This document shows positions 34,652 through 43,235 of a stretch of 64,000 nt of DNA, piece after piece. The translations under genes and the position numbers were made by a program. The stretch comes from Photobacterium sp. SKA34 (GTDB lineage Bacteria > Pseudomonadota > Gammaproteobacteria > Enterobacterales > Vibrionaceae). The stretch covers positions 94,157 to 158,156 of the forward strand of contig NZ_CH724142.1 in assembly GCF_000153325.1 (NCBI RefSeq). The letters run 5' to 3'. The notes below the pieces were generated by a model. That model made no database searches. It had not been told where the DNA came from and saw nothing but the letters and a program-made list of their open reading frames with translations. Position 1 is the stretch's first letter. The number at the start of each line of letters is the position of its first letter.

Positions 34652-36019
34652 TTAAGCGTACATAGGTACAAGCACGACAGTACCTAAAATAACGGTGATT
34701 AAGCCACAAACTACAGGAACAACAGTACGTTTAACCACATCGAATGGGCTGATTTTAGCCATACCAGATGTTGCTACAATAACACCTGATACTGGTGAGA
34801 TAGTTCGGCCTAAGTTTGATGCTTGAAGCATAGGGATGATAAGGAATGCAGGGCTTAAACCTAACTTACCCGCAAGTTGAGGTGCAAGTTCAACAAAGGC
34901 ATAGAAAGGTGCATTACCCGAGCCTGTTGCAATTGCAGCGGCAACAGTTAGTGCTGTTAGTAATAGCATTAGAGCGACGCCACCGGCACCGGCTTTATCG
35001 GCTAAGGCTAGTAGGTTATCAATGGCACCCACAGACATTAATCCTTGCGCAAACACACCTGCTGCGACTAATAGCATAACTACGCCTTTGAATGCATCAC
35101 CCATACCGGCGTAGCAAGATTCTAGGTTTTCAAGTGTAACTTTACCGTTCAAACGATTAGTCAGAAAATCGACAATCGCACCAATGGTAATAGATAACAC
35201 AACAATGGTGTAAATATCGATTTTTAGACCAGGGATAGTTTCACCGTTGAATAGGAATACCCCAATAATTGGCATGAAAGGTAAGATTGAGTAATACCCA
35301 GGAGCCTTTACTTCCATTTCAGAAATATCAACACGCTCCATTGGTGTGTTGTTTTTCTTATCAAGATATTTGTTCCAGAAGTACGCCGCTGCCGCCATTA
35401 CAATAATAGCACTGATAGAAACAGGTAATACGGTTTCAACGGCAAAGACATGTAATGGTAAGCCCGCCTTTTCCGCTGCAACAACTACATCACCTGACGT
35501 TGGTGATAAAATGATTGCAGCAGGGGATGCGCACACTGCCGCAGCTGCTGGGCGAGAAATACCCATTGCAGTCATCATTGGGAATAGTGTCGCCATTAAT
35601 AATACGCCAAGGCCAGTTGCAGAGCTCACAGCCAGAGACATTAAACAAGCAACAATATAAGCTGCAACTAATAATACGTAAGGCGATTTAATAAATGACA
35701 AAGGTTTTGAAAATTGTTTAACCACGACATTATTAGCACCAATATGGGTCATGTATGATGCGAAGCCACATAACAACATGATTTGTAGACCTAAGCCGCC
35801 GCCACGGTACTGCAGCATGTATTTTACATATTCAAGAGAATCGGTGAATAAATTACCGGTTGAGACAACTTTTTCAGGTAAAACAGAATGCCCTAATAAG
35901 CCTGCAATAATTAATAACGAAACTCCTGCAGTTAATAATACTCCTGCAGCTTTATATCCTTTTACAATGTAATAGCCAACGGCGATGGTGATCACCAAGC
36001 CTATTAATAGCTCCGTCAT
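34652..36019 (-). CDS. dcuC: anaerobic C4-dicarboxylate transporter DcuC
   Basis: 455 residues with about twelve membrane segments. VSSATGLGVLLMATLFPMM, ASPAAIILSPTSGDVVVAAEKAG and ASNLGRTISPVSGVIVATSG correspond to the conserved DcuC regions. It probably mediates succinate efflux or fumarate/succinate exchange in fermentative growth. A LysR gene lies upstream on the same strand across a 315-bp spacer. Confidence 0.92.
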   Translation of the reverse strand: MTELLIGLVITIAVGYYIVKGYKAAGVLLTAGVSLLIIAGLLGHSVLPEKVVSTGNLFTDSLEYVKYMLQYRGGGLGLQIMLLCGFASYMTHIGANNVVVKQFSKPLSFIKSPYVLLVAAYIVACLMSLAVSSATGLGVLLMATLFPMMTAMGISRPAAAAVCASPAAIILSPTSGDVVVAAEKAGLPLHVFAVETVLPVSISAIIVMAAAAYFWNKYLDKKNNTPMERVDISEMEVKAPGYYSILPFMPIIGVFLFNGETIPGLKIDIYTIVVLSITIGAIVDFLTNRLNGKVTLENLESCYAGMGDAFKGVVMLLVAAGVFAQGLMSVGAIDNLLALADKAGAGGVALMLLLTALTVAAAIATGSGNAPFYAFVELAPQLAGKLGLSPAFLIIPMLQASNLGRTISPVSGVIVATSGMAKISPFDVVKRTVVPVVCGLITVILGTVVLVPMYA

Positions 36020-36334
36020 GAAGACTCCTTATTTTAAATCTAAAGATAGAAAATTATTACTGAATAATAGTTTTTGCTGCGAGTAATTTAACTAAAAATA
36101 AAATTATTAACGAGGTTTTATCAGAAAACTTATGATCTAAAGCAGTATTTACCGTTTATTGTTAATTATTTGCTGTGTAAATGATAATAATATTTTCTAT
36201 CAGTGGTTATTTGACGTTAAATATTGATATTCATATTGTTTTCTATTAAAAGATAATAAGATTTAATATCAGATCGATTAATAAAATAAAGCGACTTAAC
36301 TATTTAGTTGTTGAGTGGTCTTTATATAATGTAA
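36020..36334. other. dcuC upstream region
   Basis: 315 bp, A/T-rich, between lysR and dcuC (both minus strand). No full FNR (TTGAT-N4-ATCAA) or CRP palindrome was found; only half-sites such as TTGATATTCA near 36224. The dcuC promoter must lie here. Confidence 0.45.
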
Positions 36335-37213
36335 TTATTGTTGGCAGCAGTGCTGCTTTACATAATCAATAAATGCTTGATCTGCTATTGATAAATATCC
36401 TGTTTTACGCCATGCCATTACAATATCAAGCAAGATCGGTTCTTCAAAAGGAATAGGGATAAGCTTTGGTTCATACTCTGTCACCATTTCTAACAATGTA
36501 GTGATGGCGAAATCTTGTCTCACGATTTTAAAAATCATCGCCAGTAAGTTAGTTTCAAATGAAATGTTAGGTGTGAAATGGTATTTCTCACAGATGCTAT
36601 CGATTGTTTCTCGATGAAAATAACCATGTTTAAACATCACTAGCTCTTGGTTAAAAAAATCAGCAAAAGAAAGGGATTTATATTTTGATAATTCATGATT
36701 TTCTGAAACAACAGCAACCATTTGTGATTTTAATAGTGGCTCTGGATGCAATGAATCAGGCAGATCATGATTAATGATTACACCAAAATCTAACTCGCCA
36801 TCAATGATCATTTTTCTAATTGATTGAGTGCCAGCTTCAACAATACTGAGCTTTAAGTTTGGGTATTGACTTTTAAAGCCCATAATAATTTCAGGAAAGA
36901 AGTATGATCCTAGCATGCTTGGAATACCGACACGTACTTCTCCTTTTTCTAATCCTCGTAATTCAGCCATTGCAGTTTGTGCATCATGAATTTTTTGAAT
37001 AATCACTTTTGCATGAAGAAGTAATACTTTTCCTTCATTAGTCAATTCTACTTTGCGTTCATTGCGTGAAAATAAGCATAAGCCCAGTTGTTGTTCTAGC
37101 TTTTTGATTGTCATACTAAGCGCGGGTTGAGCAATGTGTAACTTTTCAGCTGCTCGCGTAAAATTATTTGTTTCTGCTAGTGCGACAAAATAGGTAAGTT
37201 GTCGAGAATCCAT
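36335..37213 (-). CDS. LysR-type transcriptional regulator
   Basis: 292 residues. The HTH is NFTRAAEKLHIAQPALSMTIKKLEQQLG, and the effector domain runs from about residue 90 (VRVGIPSMLGSYFFPEI). It resembles the CynR/CatR-like branch by its SMLGSYFFPEI segment, but the effector is unknown. It is divergent from an MFS transporter (158 bp between starts), the most likely target, and upstream of dcuC on the same strand. Confidence 0.92.
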   Translation of the reverse strand: MDSRQLTYFVALAETNNFTRAAEKLHIAQPALSMTIKKLEQQLGLCLFSRNERKVELTNEGKVLLLHAKVIIQKIHDAQTAMAELRGLEKGEVRVGIPSMLGSYFFPEIIMGFKSQYPNLKLSIVEAGTQSIRKMIIDGELDFGVIINHDLPDSLHPEPLLKSQMVAVVSENHELSKYKSLSFADFFNQELVMFKHGYFHRETIDSICEKYHFTPNISFETNLLAMIFKIVRQDFAITTLLEMVTEYEPKLIPIPFEEPILLDIVMAWRKTGYLSIADQAFIDYVKQHCCQQ

Positions 37214-37371
37214 AGCTATAAACCAAAGTTATTATGATTATATATATTATATATTTTCATTATTACAAGGCAATTGATACCGTAAGTGTCACTTGATAGA
37301 TAATTCTTTCCTACGTTAATGCTTACATCAATGTTTGAGCGTTGTATTGAGCATGAATTTCTGGTGAATAC

Positions 37372-38580
37372 ATGATTGAACTTCATTCATCACATTATAA
37401 AAAAGCCTGTTTTGCTCTGGCATTAGGTTCGTTTATTGTGTTTTGTAACCTTTATTTATTTCAGCCAATGCTGCCGCTTATGGCACGAGAATTTGGAGTG
37501 AGTGCGACAGCTATTAATTGGGTATTAGCGGCAACAACATTAATGTTAGCTGTGTGTTTGATCCCTTGGGCGATTGCTTCTGAAATTGTCGGACGGCGTG
37601 TGATTATGTTAATGAGTTTGTCATTATTACCTGTCGTTGGCTGTATTATGGCTTTTAGTAATAGCTTAATCACACTCACGATTTTAAGGGCGATAATGGG
37701 GGTTTCTGTTGCTGGTTTTATTGCTGTTGCTGTTGCTTATATGGCAGAAGAGTTTACTCCAAAAGCGCTTATGGTTGCAGTGGGGAGCTATATTAGTGCT
37801 AATTCATTAGGGGGGATAGTGGGGCGATTATATGGCGGTATTATTAGCGAGCATTTTAGCTGGCATCTCGCCGTATTAGGGTTAGCTGGTTTTAGCTTGG
37901 TTGGTGCAATCATTGTGATTAAGTTATTACCTAAACAGCAACACTTTAAGCCTAATCGTCAAGGTTTTCGCATTCATGGTAAGCATTTGGTACAACATAT
38001 AAAGCAACCGTTACTATGGATAGCGATGTTGATTGGCGGTATTAACTTTGCACTCTTTGTTAACCTTTATTCTGTCTCTGGTTTTAGATTGGTCGCTGCA
38101 CCATTTAATTTACCATTAAGTTGGGCTGCCTTAATTTTTCTTTGCTATTTGAGTGGAACATTAACAGCACGACTCAGCGGTAAATGGGCGAACAGATTTA
38201 GTCCTGTGAGTGGCATGTTTTTTGGTAGTTTAGTTAGCTTACTGGGCATGTGGTTAGGTTTGGTTGAAGCACGTGCAATGATCCTCATCAGTTTGTTACT
38301 TATTAGTTCTGGCGCGTTCTTTACTCATTCACTGGCTTATGCATGGGTGAGTAAACATGCACAAGTTGCTAAAGCTACAGCAACAGCGATGTATCTAGTG
38401 CATTACTATGTAGGCGGAAGTATAGGGGGCTTTTTATTAATTTACTGTTGGCAGCATGGTCACTGGGAAAGTGTCGTTGCAGGTGGAACGGTACTTTATA
38501 GCGTAATGTTTATTTTATGTGGATTATTAGCCCGAGAAGCTGAAAAAAGTAAAACGCACATGATAGATCAACTTGGATAA
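37372..38580 (+). CDS. MFS transporter, YnfM/arabinose-efflux type
   Basis: 402 residues with twelve hydrophobic segments. The N-terminal FQPMLPLMAREFGVSATAINW and the loop 2-3 region with VGRRVIML fit drug/H+ antiporter-like MFS proteins of the YnfM group. Motif C-like glycines occur in NSLGGIVGRLYGGII. The substrate is unknown. It is divergent from the LysR gene. Confidence 0.87.
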   Translation: MIELHSSHYKKACFALALGSFIVFCNLYLFQPMLPLMAREFGVSATAINWVLAATTLMLAVCLIPWAIASEIVGRRVIMLMSLSLLPVVGCIMAFSNSLITLTILRAIMGVSVAGFIAVAVAYMAEEFTPKALMVAVGSYISANSLGGIVGRLYGGIISEHFSWHLAVLGLAGFSLVGAIIVIKLLPKQQHFKPNRQGFRIHGKHLVQHIKQPLLWIAMLIGGINFALFVNLYSVSGFRLVAAPFNLPLSWAALIFLCYLSGTLTARLSGKWANRFSPVSGMFFGSLVSLLGMWLGLVEARAMILISLLLISSGAFFTHSLAYAWVSKHAQVAKATATAMYLVHYYVGGSIGGFLLIYCWQHGHWESVVAGGTVLYSVMFILCGLLAREAEKSKTHMIDQLG

Positions 38581-38635
38581 AGGTTTCGGGCATATTGTTT
38601 GTACGTTCTAGCGAGGATCTATAACGTACTTTTAA

Positions 38636-39052
38636 CTATTTTATTTCAATCGATAATGTGAAATCACTATGCTCACCACGACGAGCAAAAGCACGATATT
38701 GACCAACACGAATGGTGTATTTACCGCTGTATGGCAAAGTATAAGCGCCCTGTTTGTTGAGTGATTCAGAGTATTCACTGAGATCAACGCCTGATTCTAA
38801 GTTCTGATTAGATAGGTTAATCCATAATTTGGTACTTTTTGTAAGAAGTTTTGCTGTTAGTGCCTGCCCTTTTTTTGCATAAAAAACATAATCATTAAAA
38901 TCATAGCCTGTTATTTTTGCCGGATATTCAGCACTAGTTGCCCCTTTTTTAAAGCGTACGTCCTGTGTTTTATTTGCTGCCAAGGCAGGAGATGAAAAGA
39001 AGCTAAAACATAAAACAAAAATAGTGAGTGATAAGCGGGAAAAGAATTTCAT
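38636..39052 (-). CDS. pliG: periplasmic inhibitor of g-type lysozyme (PliG-like)
   Basis: 138 residues with a signal peptide ending SSPALA. The mature sequence tracks E. coli PliG (YcgK) along its length: VRFKKGATSAEYPAKITGYD, then DYVFYAKKGQALTA, VDLSEYSESLNKQGAYTLPY and SGKYTIRVGQYRAFARRG. PliG binds and blocks goose-type lysozymes, which are abundant in fish and bivalve mucosa, so the gene suits a host-associated marine bacterium. It is monocistronic. Confidence 0.82.
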   Translation of the reverse strand: MKFFSRLSLTIFVLCFSFFSSPALAANKTQDVRFKKGATSAEYPAKITGYDFNDYVFYAKKGQALTAKLLTKSTKLWINLSNQNLESGVDLSEYSESLNKQGAYTLPYSGKYTIRVGQYRAFARRGEHSDFTLSIEIK

Positions 39053-39226
39053 AGTCCTGTCCTGTAAAGAGAGATAAAGCTTATTGTATGATTATATCAG
39101 GGTATTAAAATGATGATAAATCTATCGATAGACAGTTATGCTGATATATAAAAATTTTATATATACTCTATGCAAATATTAAGGTAAGTTATGTGAAATT
39201 AAGTGTATATGGACAGGTGCATTAAA

Positions 39227-39409
39227 ATGGAAAATAAAATAAAAGATCTTACCGTAAAGCAGCGCTTGCTACTGGCTCAGCAAGGATTATTTATTCGCAT
39301 TTTATCGACAGATTCTGATCGCCGAGTACGAGCAGCTGCAACAGAATATAATCTTGATATATTGATTGATGATGATGCTGCTTTTGATGCGCTTATGAAA
39401 TTAGATTAA
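39227..39409 (+). CDS. small hypothetical protein
   Basis: About 60 residues from ATG 39227 (AGGTG upstream at about 9 bp). The helical, charged sequence includes TVKQRLLLAQQGLFIRIL and SDRRVRAAATEYNLDILIDDD, reminiscent of a single HEAT-like helical pair. No signal peptide. The family is not recognised. Confidence 0.6.
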   Translation: MENKIKDLTVKQRLLLAQQGLFIRILSTDSDRRVRAAATEYNLDILIDDDAAFDALMKLD

Positions 39410-39415
39410 ATACTT

Positions 39416-39772
39416 TTATTTTATTTTCTCAACGACAGAATCTAATAATGTTGAACCATGATAAATTTTAAAACTGAGAAAATTAACAAACGGATATTGT
39501 TTATTTAAAATCGCTTTATCTGAGTGCATATTTTTTAGCATTTCTTTCGCTAAACCATGTAGCTGTTCTGAGTTAAAAGAAGCTGGGTTATATTGATAAC
39601 TATAGGTTAACGTTTGCTCTGAACAATTAATGACATAAAAGGCATCAATTCCTGAGTCGTTGGTTTCTAGTGTATTTTTACCCGACGGTATGTCAGCGCA
39701 AGAATAAATAGCGGAAAATGCAGTTGTACTGCTAAGTAGTAATAATAGTGGGAGTAGTTGTGATTTGTTCAT
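39416..39772 (-). CDS. small exported hypothetical protein
   Basis: 118 residues. The signal peptide MNKSQLLPLLLLLSSTTAFS precedes a mature domain with two Cys (YSCADIPSG and YVINCSEQ) that may pair. The remainder is mixed alpha/beta with no motif I know. AGGAGG lies just before the ATG on the minus strand. The function is unknown. Confidence 0.65.
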   Translation of the reverse strand: MNKSQLLPLLLLLSSTTAFSAIYSCADIPSGKNTLETNDSGIDAFYVINCSEQTLTYSYQYNPASFNSEQLHGLAKEMLKNMHSDKAILNKQYPFVNFLSFKIYHGSTLLDSVVEKIK

Positions 39773-40060
39773 ATAAACCTCCTGCAGTTTGAATAATCCT
39801 GATGATTAGAAGTAAAGGCTAAATAGTTAAACCTCTTTTTAATTTTATCCCTTTCACTATTAAAGATAGCCTAATCATTAAAAATTCTTATTATTAAGAC
39901 TTTTTTAATAAAATATGCAAAATGCGTCTCAAATAGAATAAATGACGTTATTGGTTTATTTTAAAATGTCGTCTCAATTTAGAAAATCTAGCCATATATT
40001 CACATCACTGAATAACTCGGTATAATCGCTTTACTTTTTCTCTACTCAATGACGTTTATT
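39773..40060. other. intergenic region, 288 bp
   Basis: A/T-rich divergent spacer between the exported hypothetical protein and the membrane protein. Nothing recognisable beyond a T-rich run near 39900. Confidence 0.4.
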
Positions 40061-40729
40061 ATGGCAGGCTACTTAACCTTTCTTGTGCCCGCGCTACTTG
40101 GGGCGCAACTTATCCTTACCATTGTTTTGATGAAGGGCGAAATTTGTCCAGGTCAACGTGGTCGTGTTCATAAAATGTTACCTGTACTGCTTTTGGGTTG
40201 GTTACTTGCTGCAATCGCGCAACCCTTAGCCGTTTTACCGTTACTGGCATTAGCGTTCTTTACCATGAAAGTGAAAACAGGAAAAACACGTGATGCAGGG
40301 CCTATCAAAGTTTTATATGGCAGTGATGTATTCGCATTTATTTGTTGGCTTGTATTACTTCCAAGCTTAAATATGCCTGAAATCGCAATTAGCCTAGTCG
40401 CTATTGCGTTATATGGTAGCGCACTGGCCCATGTTTTACTGACTTTTGCTCGTACGCGTCTACAGGCATTTCACCGGATATTACCTTTTGTCGGCTTTAT
40501 CAGTGCAATATTAACAATTTTATTTATGATCTGGCAGATCATGACTCTCGGTCAGTCAACAACAAGTCACCATATGATAGAAATCATTACTGCATTAGCA
40601 TTAATGGTGATTGGCTTAGTGATTTGGGCAGGTCACATATTATTAAATAAAAAAGCGAACAATTGGCAGTTAGTGATTGCGCTTGCTGTGTTGATGTTTT
40701 CTGCGGGTTTACAGTTAGTTTTGTTTTAA
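40061..40729 (+). CDS. multi-pass hypothetical membrane protein
   Basis: 222 residues (226 if ATG 40049 is used; neither start has a good ribosome site). Roughly seven hydrophobic helices, with loops such as KGEICPGQRGRVHKM and KVKTGKTRDAGPIKV. Not recognised as a transporter or enzyme. It is monocistronic, followed by a terminator. Confidence 0.68.
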   Translation: MAGYLTFLVPALLGAQLILTIVLMKGEICPGQRGRVHKMLPVLLLGWLLAAIAQPLAVLPLLALAFFTMKVKTGKTRDAGPIKVLYGSDVFAFICWLVLLPSLNMPEIAISLVAIALYGSALAHVLLTFARTRLQAFHRILPFVGFISAILTILFMIWQIMTLGQSTTSHHMIEIITALALMVIGLVIWAGHILLNKKANNWQLVIALAVLMFSAGLQLVLF

Positions 40730-40753
40730 TAATAGGTATTGTAAACATTGAAA

Positions 40754-40780
40754 TAGAGCCGCTTTTATAGCGGCTTTTTC
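40754..40780 (+). terminator. Rho-independent terminator
   Basis: AGCCGCT/AGCGGCT stem then TTTTTC, after the membrane protein gene. Confidence 0.88.
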
Positions 40781-40862
40781 GTATTGGTTATCTGCGTCTA
40801 TGCTTAATAAGTAACATGAACACTTTGTGATTAAGTTATTTATGTAGGGAGTTGGACGGTGT

Positions 40863-41051
40863 ATGGAAATTAACAATCTATTGAGTATGGATGGCAATAT
40901 TGTCATCGGTATAGTGAATGAACGCTTACGTTTAGAATGTAGTAGCATGTCTGAATTATTGAGTCGTTATGAGCTAGATGAAGGCGAATTGACAGATAAG
41001 TTGGCACAGCTAGGCTACCAGTATGATCCAATAACAAATCAATTTCGCTAG
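40863..41051 (+). CDS. DUF4250 domain protein
   Basis: 62 residues. MEINNLLSMDGNIVIGIVNE, then RLRLECSSMSELLSRYELDEG, LAQLGYQYDPITNQFR matches the small DUF4250 family (pattern ...LLSM.N..LR......L......D...L...L...GY.YD...NQF). It is cytosolic and helical. The function is unknown. Confidence 0.82.
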   Translation: MEINNLLSMDGNIVIGIVNERLRLECSSMSELLSRYELDEGELTDKLAQLGYQYDPITNQFR

Positions 41052-41069
41052 TAAACTAATTTATAAATT

Positions 41070-41095
41070 AGCCTCATTAATGAGGCTTTTATTCT
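41070..41095. terminator. terminator between DUF4250 and metR genes
   Basis: AGCCTC/GAGGCT stem with T-rich sequence on the right, between convergent genes. Confidence 0.75.
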
Positions 41096-41102
41096 GTATG
41101 GA

Positions 41103-42014
41103 TTATGCCGATTTAATGCCTTCTAAATGAAGCTGACATTGTTGCCTTGCCGTTGCAAAAAAAGCTTGTAGATAGTGACGTTGCTGTTCTGATGCTCTAA
41201 TAGCGGCAAATAAACGTCGCCATAAACCTTGTTCTAACGGTTTACTTACGACTAATCCCTGCTGTGCAAAATCATGAATAGCCCAATTGGGTAGTGCGGC
41301 AACGCCTAATCCTGCTGACACCATTTGCACAAGCATCAAGGTATTATCCGCCTGTTTCCAAGCTTTCGGCTCTATGCCAGCAGGTTGTAGGAAATGCTTG
41401 ACTATATCTAAGCGATTTTTTTGTACGGGATAACTTAGCATGGTTTGATCGGCAATATCTTGCGGCGTGATAAAAGGCTTTTCTGCTAAAGGGGAGTTAA
41501 CACTAACGATTAATCGCATTTCAAAATCGAATAAAGGTTCATAATGGATTTCACTACGTGGCTGAATATCGGATGTGATCACTAAATCGAGCTCACCGCA
41601 AGCCAAAGCTGGTAACGGCTCGAAGCCAAAGCCTGATGAGAAGTCTAGTGTTACAGCTGGCCACTGTCCCTGATACTCCTTTAGCGCAGGCATTAGCCAT
41701 TGAAAACAAGAATGGCATTCGATTGCCATATGCAAGCGACCATTAGCATCTTGTTTTATATTGGCTAGTTCATGTTCTGCATGAGTGATTTGCAGAATGA
41801 TCGTATCTGCAAGGTTTAATAAAATATCACCTTCTGCAGTAAATTTGACAGGCCGAGTTTTTCGTAAAAATAGCTGACCACCAAGCCGCTGCTCAAGATC
41901 TTTTAATTGATGAGAAAGAGCCGATTGGGTCAAGCACAAGGTATTGGCTGTCGCCGTTAATGAGCCTGTATCACGTAATACTGACAATGTTCTAAGATGT
42001 TTTAGCTCAATCAT
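41103..42014 (-). CDS. metR: MetR, LysR-type regulator of methionine biosynthesis
   Basis: 303 residues, closely matching E. coli MetR: MIELKHLRTLSVLRDTGSL, TQSALSHQLKDLEQRLG, AIECHSCFQWLMPALKEY, SGFGFEPLPALACGELDLV and YPVQKNRLDIVKHFLQPAGI. It activates met genes with homocysteine as coactivator. In E. coli metR is divergent from metE; here the divergent side carries no metE and the next gene is hslJ. The upstream region holds MetJ-type boxes, so repression by MetJ-SAM is likely. Confidence 0.93.
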   Translation of the reverse strand: MIELKHLRTLSVLRDTGSLTATANTLCLTQSALSHQLKDLEQRLGGQLFLRKTRPVKFTAEGDILLNLADTIILQITHAEHELANIKQDANGRLHMAIECHSCFQWLMPALKEYQGQWPAVTLDFSSGFGFEPLPALACGELDLVITSDIQPRSEIHYEPLFDFEMRLIVSVNSPLAEKPFITPQDIADQTMLSYPVQKNRLDIVKHFLQPAGIEPKAWKQADNTLMLVQMVSAGLGVAALPNWAIHDFAQQGLVVSKPLEQGLWRRLFAAIRASEQQRHYLQAFFATARQQCQLHLEGIKSA

Positions 42015-42077
42015 GCTTATCTACGTCCTTGTGAAAGCGTATTCTTTTATAAACGTATCGTTTTTTGATACAGACGT

Positions 42078-42101
42078 AAACATCTAGATGGCTAAACGGC
42101 T
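42078..42101. promoter_or_regulatory. three tandem MetJ boxes
   Basis: AAACATCT, AGATGGCT and AAACGGCT are contiguous 8-bp units, each matching AGACGTCT at 6 of 8 positions. They lie 64-87 bp upstream of metR. Confidence 0.6.
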
Positions 42102-42369
42102 ATATTGGCGTGAATTAATTCATATCGCCATACTATCAACTTGATAAACATCCATAATCAGGGGGAATAGTTAAAGGTTGTTCAATACCACTCATTCTTT
42201 CAATGTTTAGACAACAGAAAGTACATCACAAATTTAAACCCTGATAGTAGTTTGAAAACACGTAACTAGTATGAAACTAAAGCTGAATTTGAAAATATGA
42301 TCAGCCCAGCCGAAAAATCACACCAATAGTTACATTAAAACGGCAGTATAAATAAGTAAAATATAGAAA

Positions 42370-42398
42370 TAAAAAAGGCAGCTTCAAGGCTGCCTTTC
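42370..42398 (-). terminator. hslJ terminator
   Basis: Stem AGGCAGC/GCTGCCT, with TTTTTTATTT following on the minus strand. Confidence 0.85.
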
Positions 42399-42417
42399 TG
42401 TTTTTTGTAGCAAATAC

Positions 42418-42867
42418 TTATTTAACGTCAGCAACTTTTTTTGTGAACGTTAATGTGTGTTTTGTATTTGTCAGCGTTAGCGTGTCGCCAGAAATAGCAA
42501 CTTTGTTCCAGTCTGATAGTGACTCAGAGAATGTTTGCTCAACTTTCATTGCATCGTCAGGACAAAGCATCATCGTCATCCCCATTTTTTCAATGCGTAG
42601 TTGACCATCTTTAAGCTCTGCTTGACCAAAGTAACGGTTGCAACCTGCGTTACCGTTAGCTGCAAGATCCGAACCTAGCTCTAGACTAGGAGCTTGGAAA
42701 GGTTCTTGTAATGTAAGAGCTTTGTCATCAATTTTAACTAATTCCCAATTGCCATTACTGATTTCGTTTGCAGTGGCTTTATGTGGTGCTGAGTTCATAG
42801 CACTGTTACCTGCACAAGCTGTTAGCATCAAAGGAAGTACCAAAACTGATAAAAGACGCTTTTTCAT
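42418..42867 (-). CDS. hslJ: HslJ-like META-domain lipoprotein
   Basis: 149 residues from ATG 42867 (AGGAA upstream; longer frames lack a ribosome site). The lipobox LMLTAC gives a lipid-anchored protein. The META domain shows GNWELVKIDDK, NGNAGCNRYFGQ and MTMMLCPDDAM, with the two META cysteines present. E. coli HslJ is a heat-inducible envelope protein linked to novobiocin resistance. Monocistronic. Confidence 0.87.
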   Translation of the reverse strand: MKKRLLSVLVLPLMLTACAGNSAMNSAPHKATANEISNGNWELVKIDDKALTLQEPFQAPSLELGSDLAANGNAGCNRYFGQAELKDGQLRIEKMGMTMMLCPDDAMKVEQTFSESLSDWNKVAISGDTLTLTNTKHTLTFTKKVADVK

Positions 42868-43235
42868 AATAATCATTCCTGAATAAATTCTATTTAAAAA
42901 ATAGTAAAGCGTGATAAACACATTCTATTTTTAGGTCGGCGTTATTGTACGCCGTTTCTTTGAGTGAATAACTATAGCTTAAATTACCCTACCAGAGTAT
43001 TACTTTACATTTTTTTAAGTAACCAAATGTAATTCGTTAAGCGAAGTAAAATATTATTGAAAGATTTAATTATTATAAACCCCTTATAATATTGTAACGT
43101 GTTATCGCTGATGAATCATTGTTTTAAGAGAAGAAGTGGATGTAACAGGGCATTTATAAAGTATGCTTAATAAAGCAAGCGCTAAAAGAAGGGCAAGGTA
43201 TTACAGAGGTGATGTAATACCTTGCCCTTACTTAT
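42868..43235. other. intergenic region with large terminator hairpin
   Basis: 368 bp. No gene was seen. A 15-bp perfect stem GGGCAAGGTATTACA/TGTAATACCTTGCCC (43191-43205, 43213-43227) lies just past the MscS-type gene stop and, followed by TTCTTTT on the minus strand, probably terminates it. Confidence 0.65.

Larger units (their letters stand above)
42015..42417. other. metR upstream region without the expected metE
   Basis: 403 bp. It contains the MetJ boxes (42078-42101), a perfect palindrome TGAATTAATTCA (42111-42122; close to but one base shorter than the MetR consensus TGAA-N5-TTCA), and about 290 bp without coding signal. It looks like a metR/metE control region whose metE side has been lost. 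Confidence 0.55.

Noticed and set aside
36020..36334. FNR or CRP site before dcuC
   Set aside because: Only half-sites were found; none reached a convincing palindrome.
42111..42122. TGAATTAATTCA as a true MetR site
   Set aside because: MetR consensus has five central bases (TGAA-N5-TTCA); this palindrome has four, so it is only noted as suggestive.
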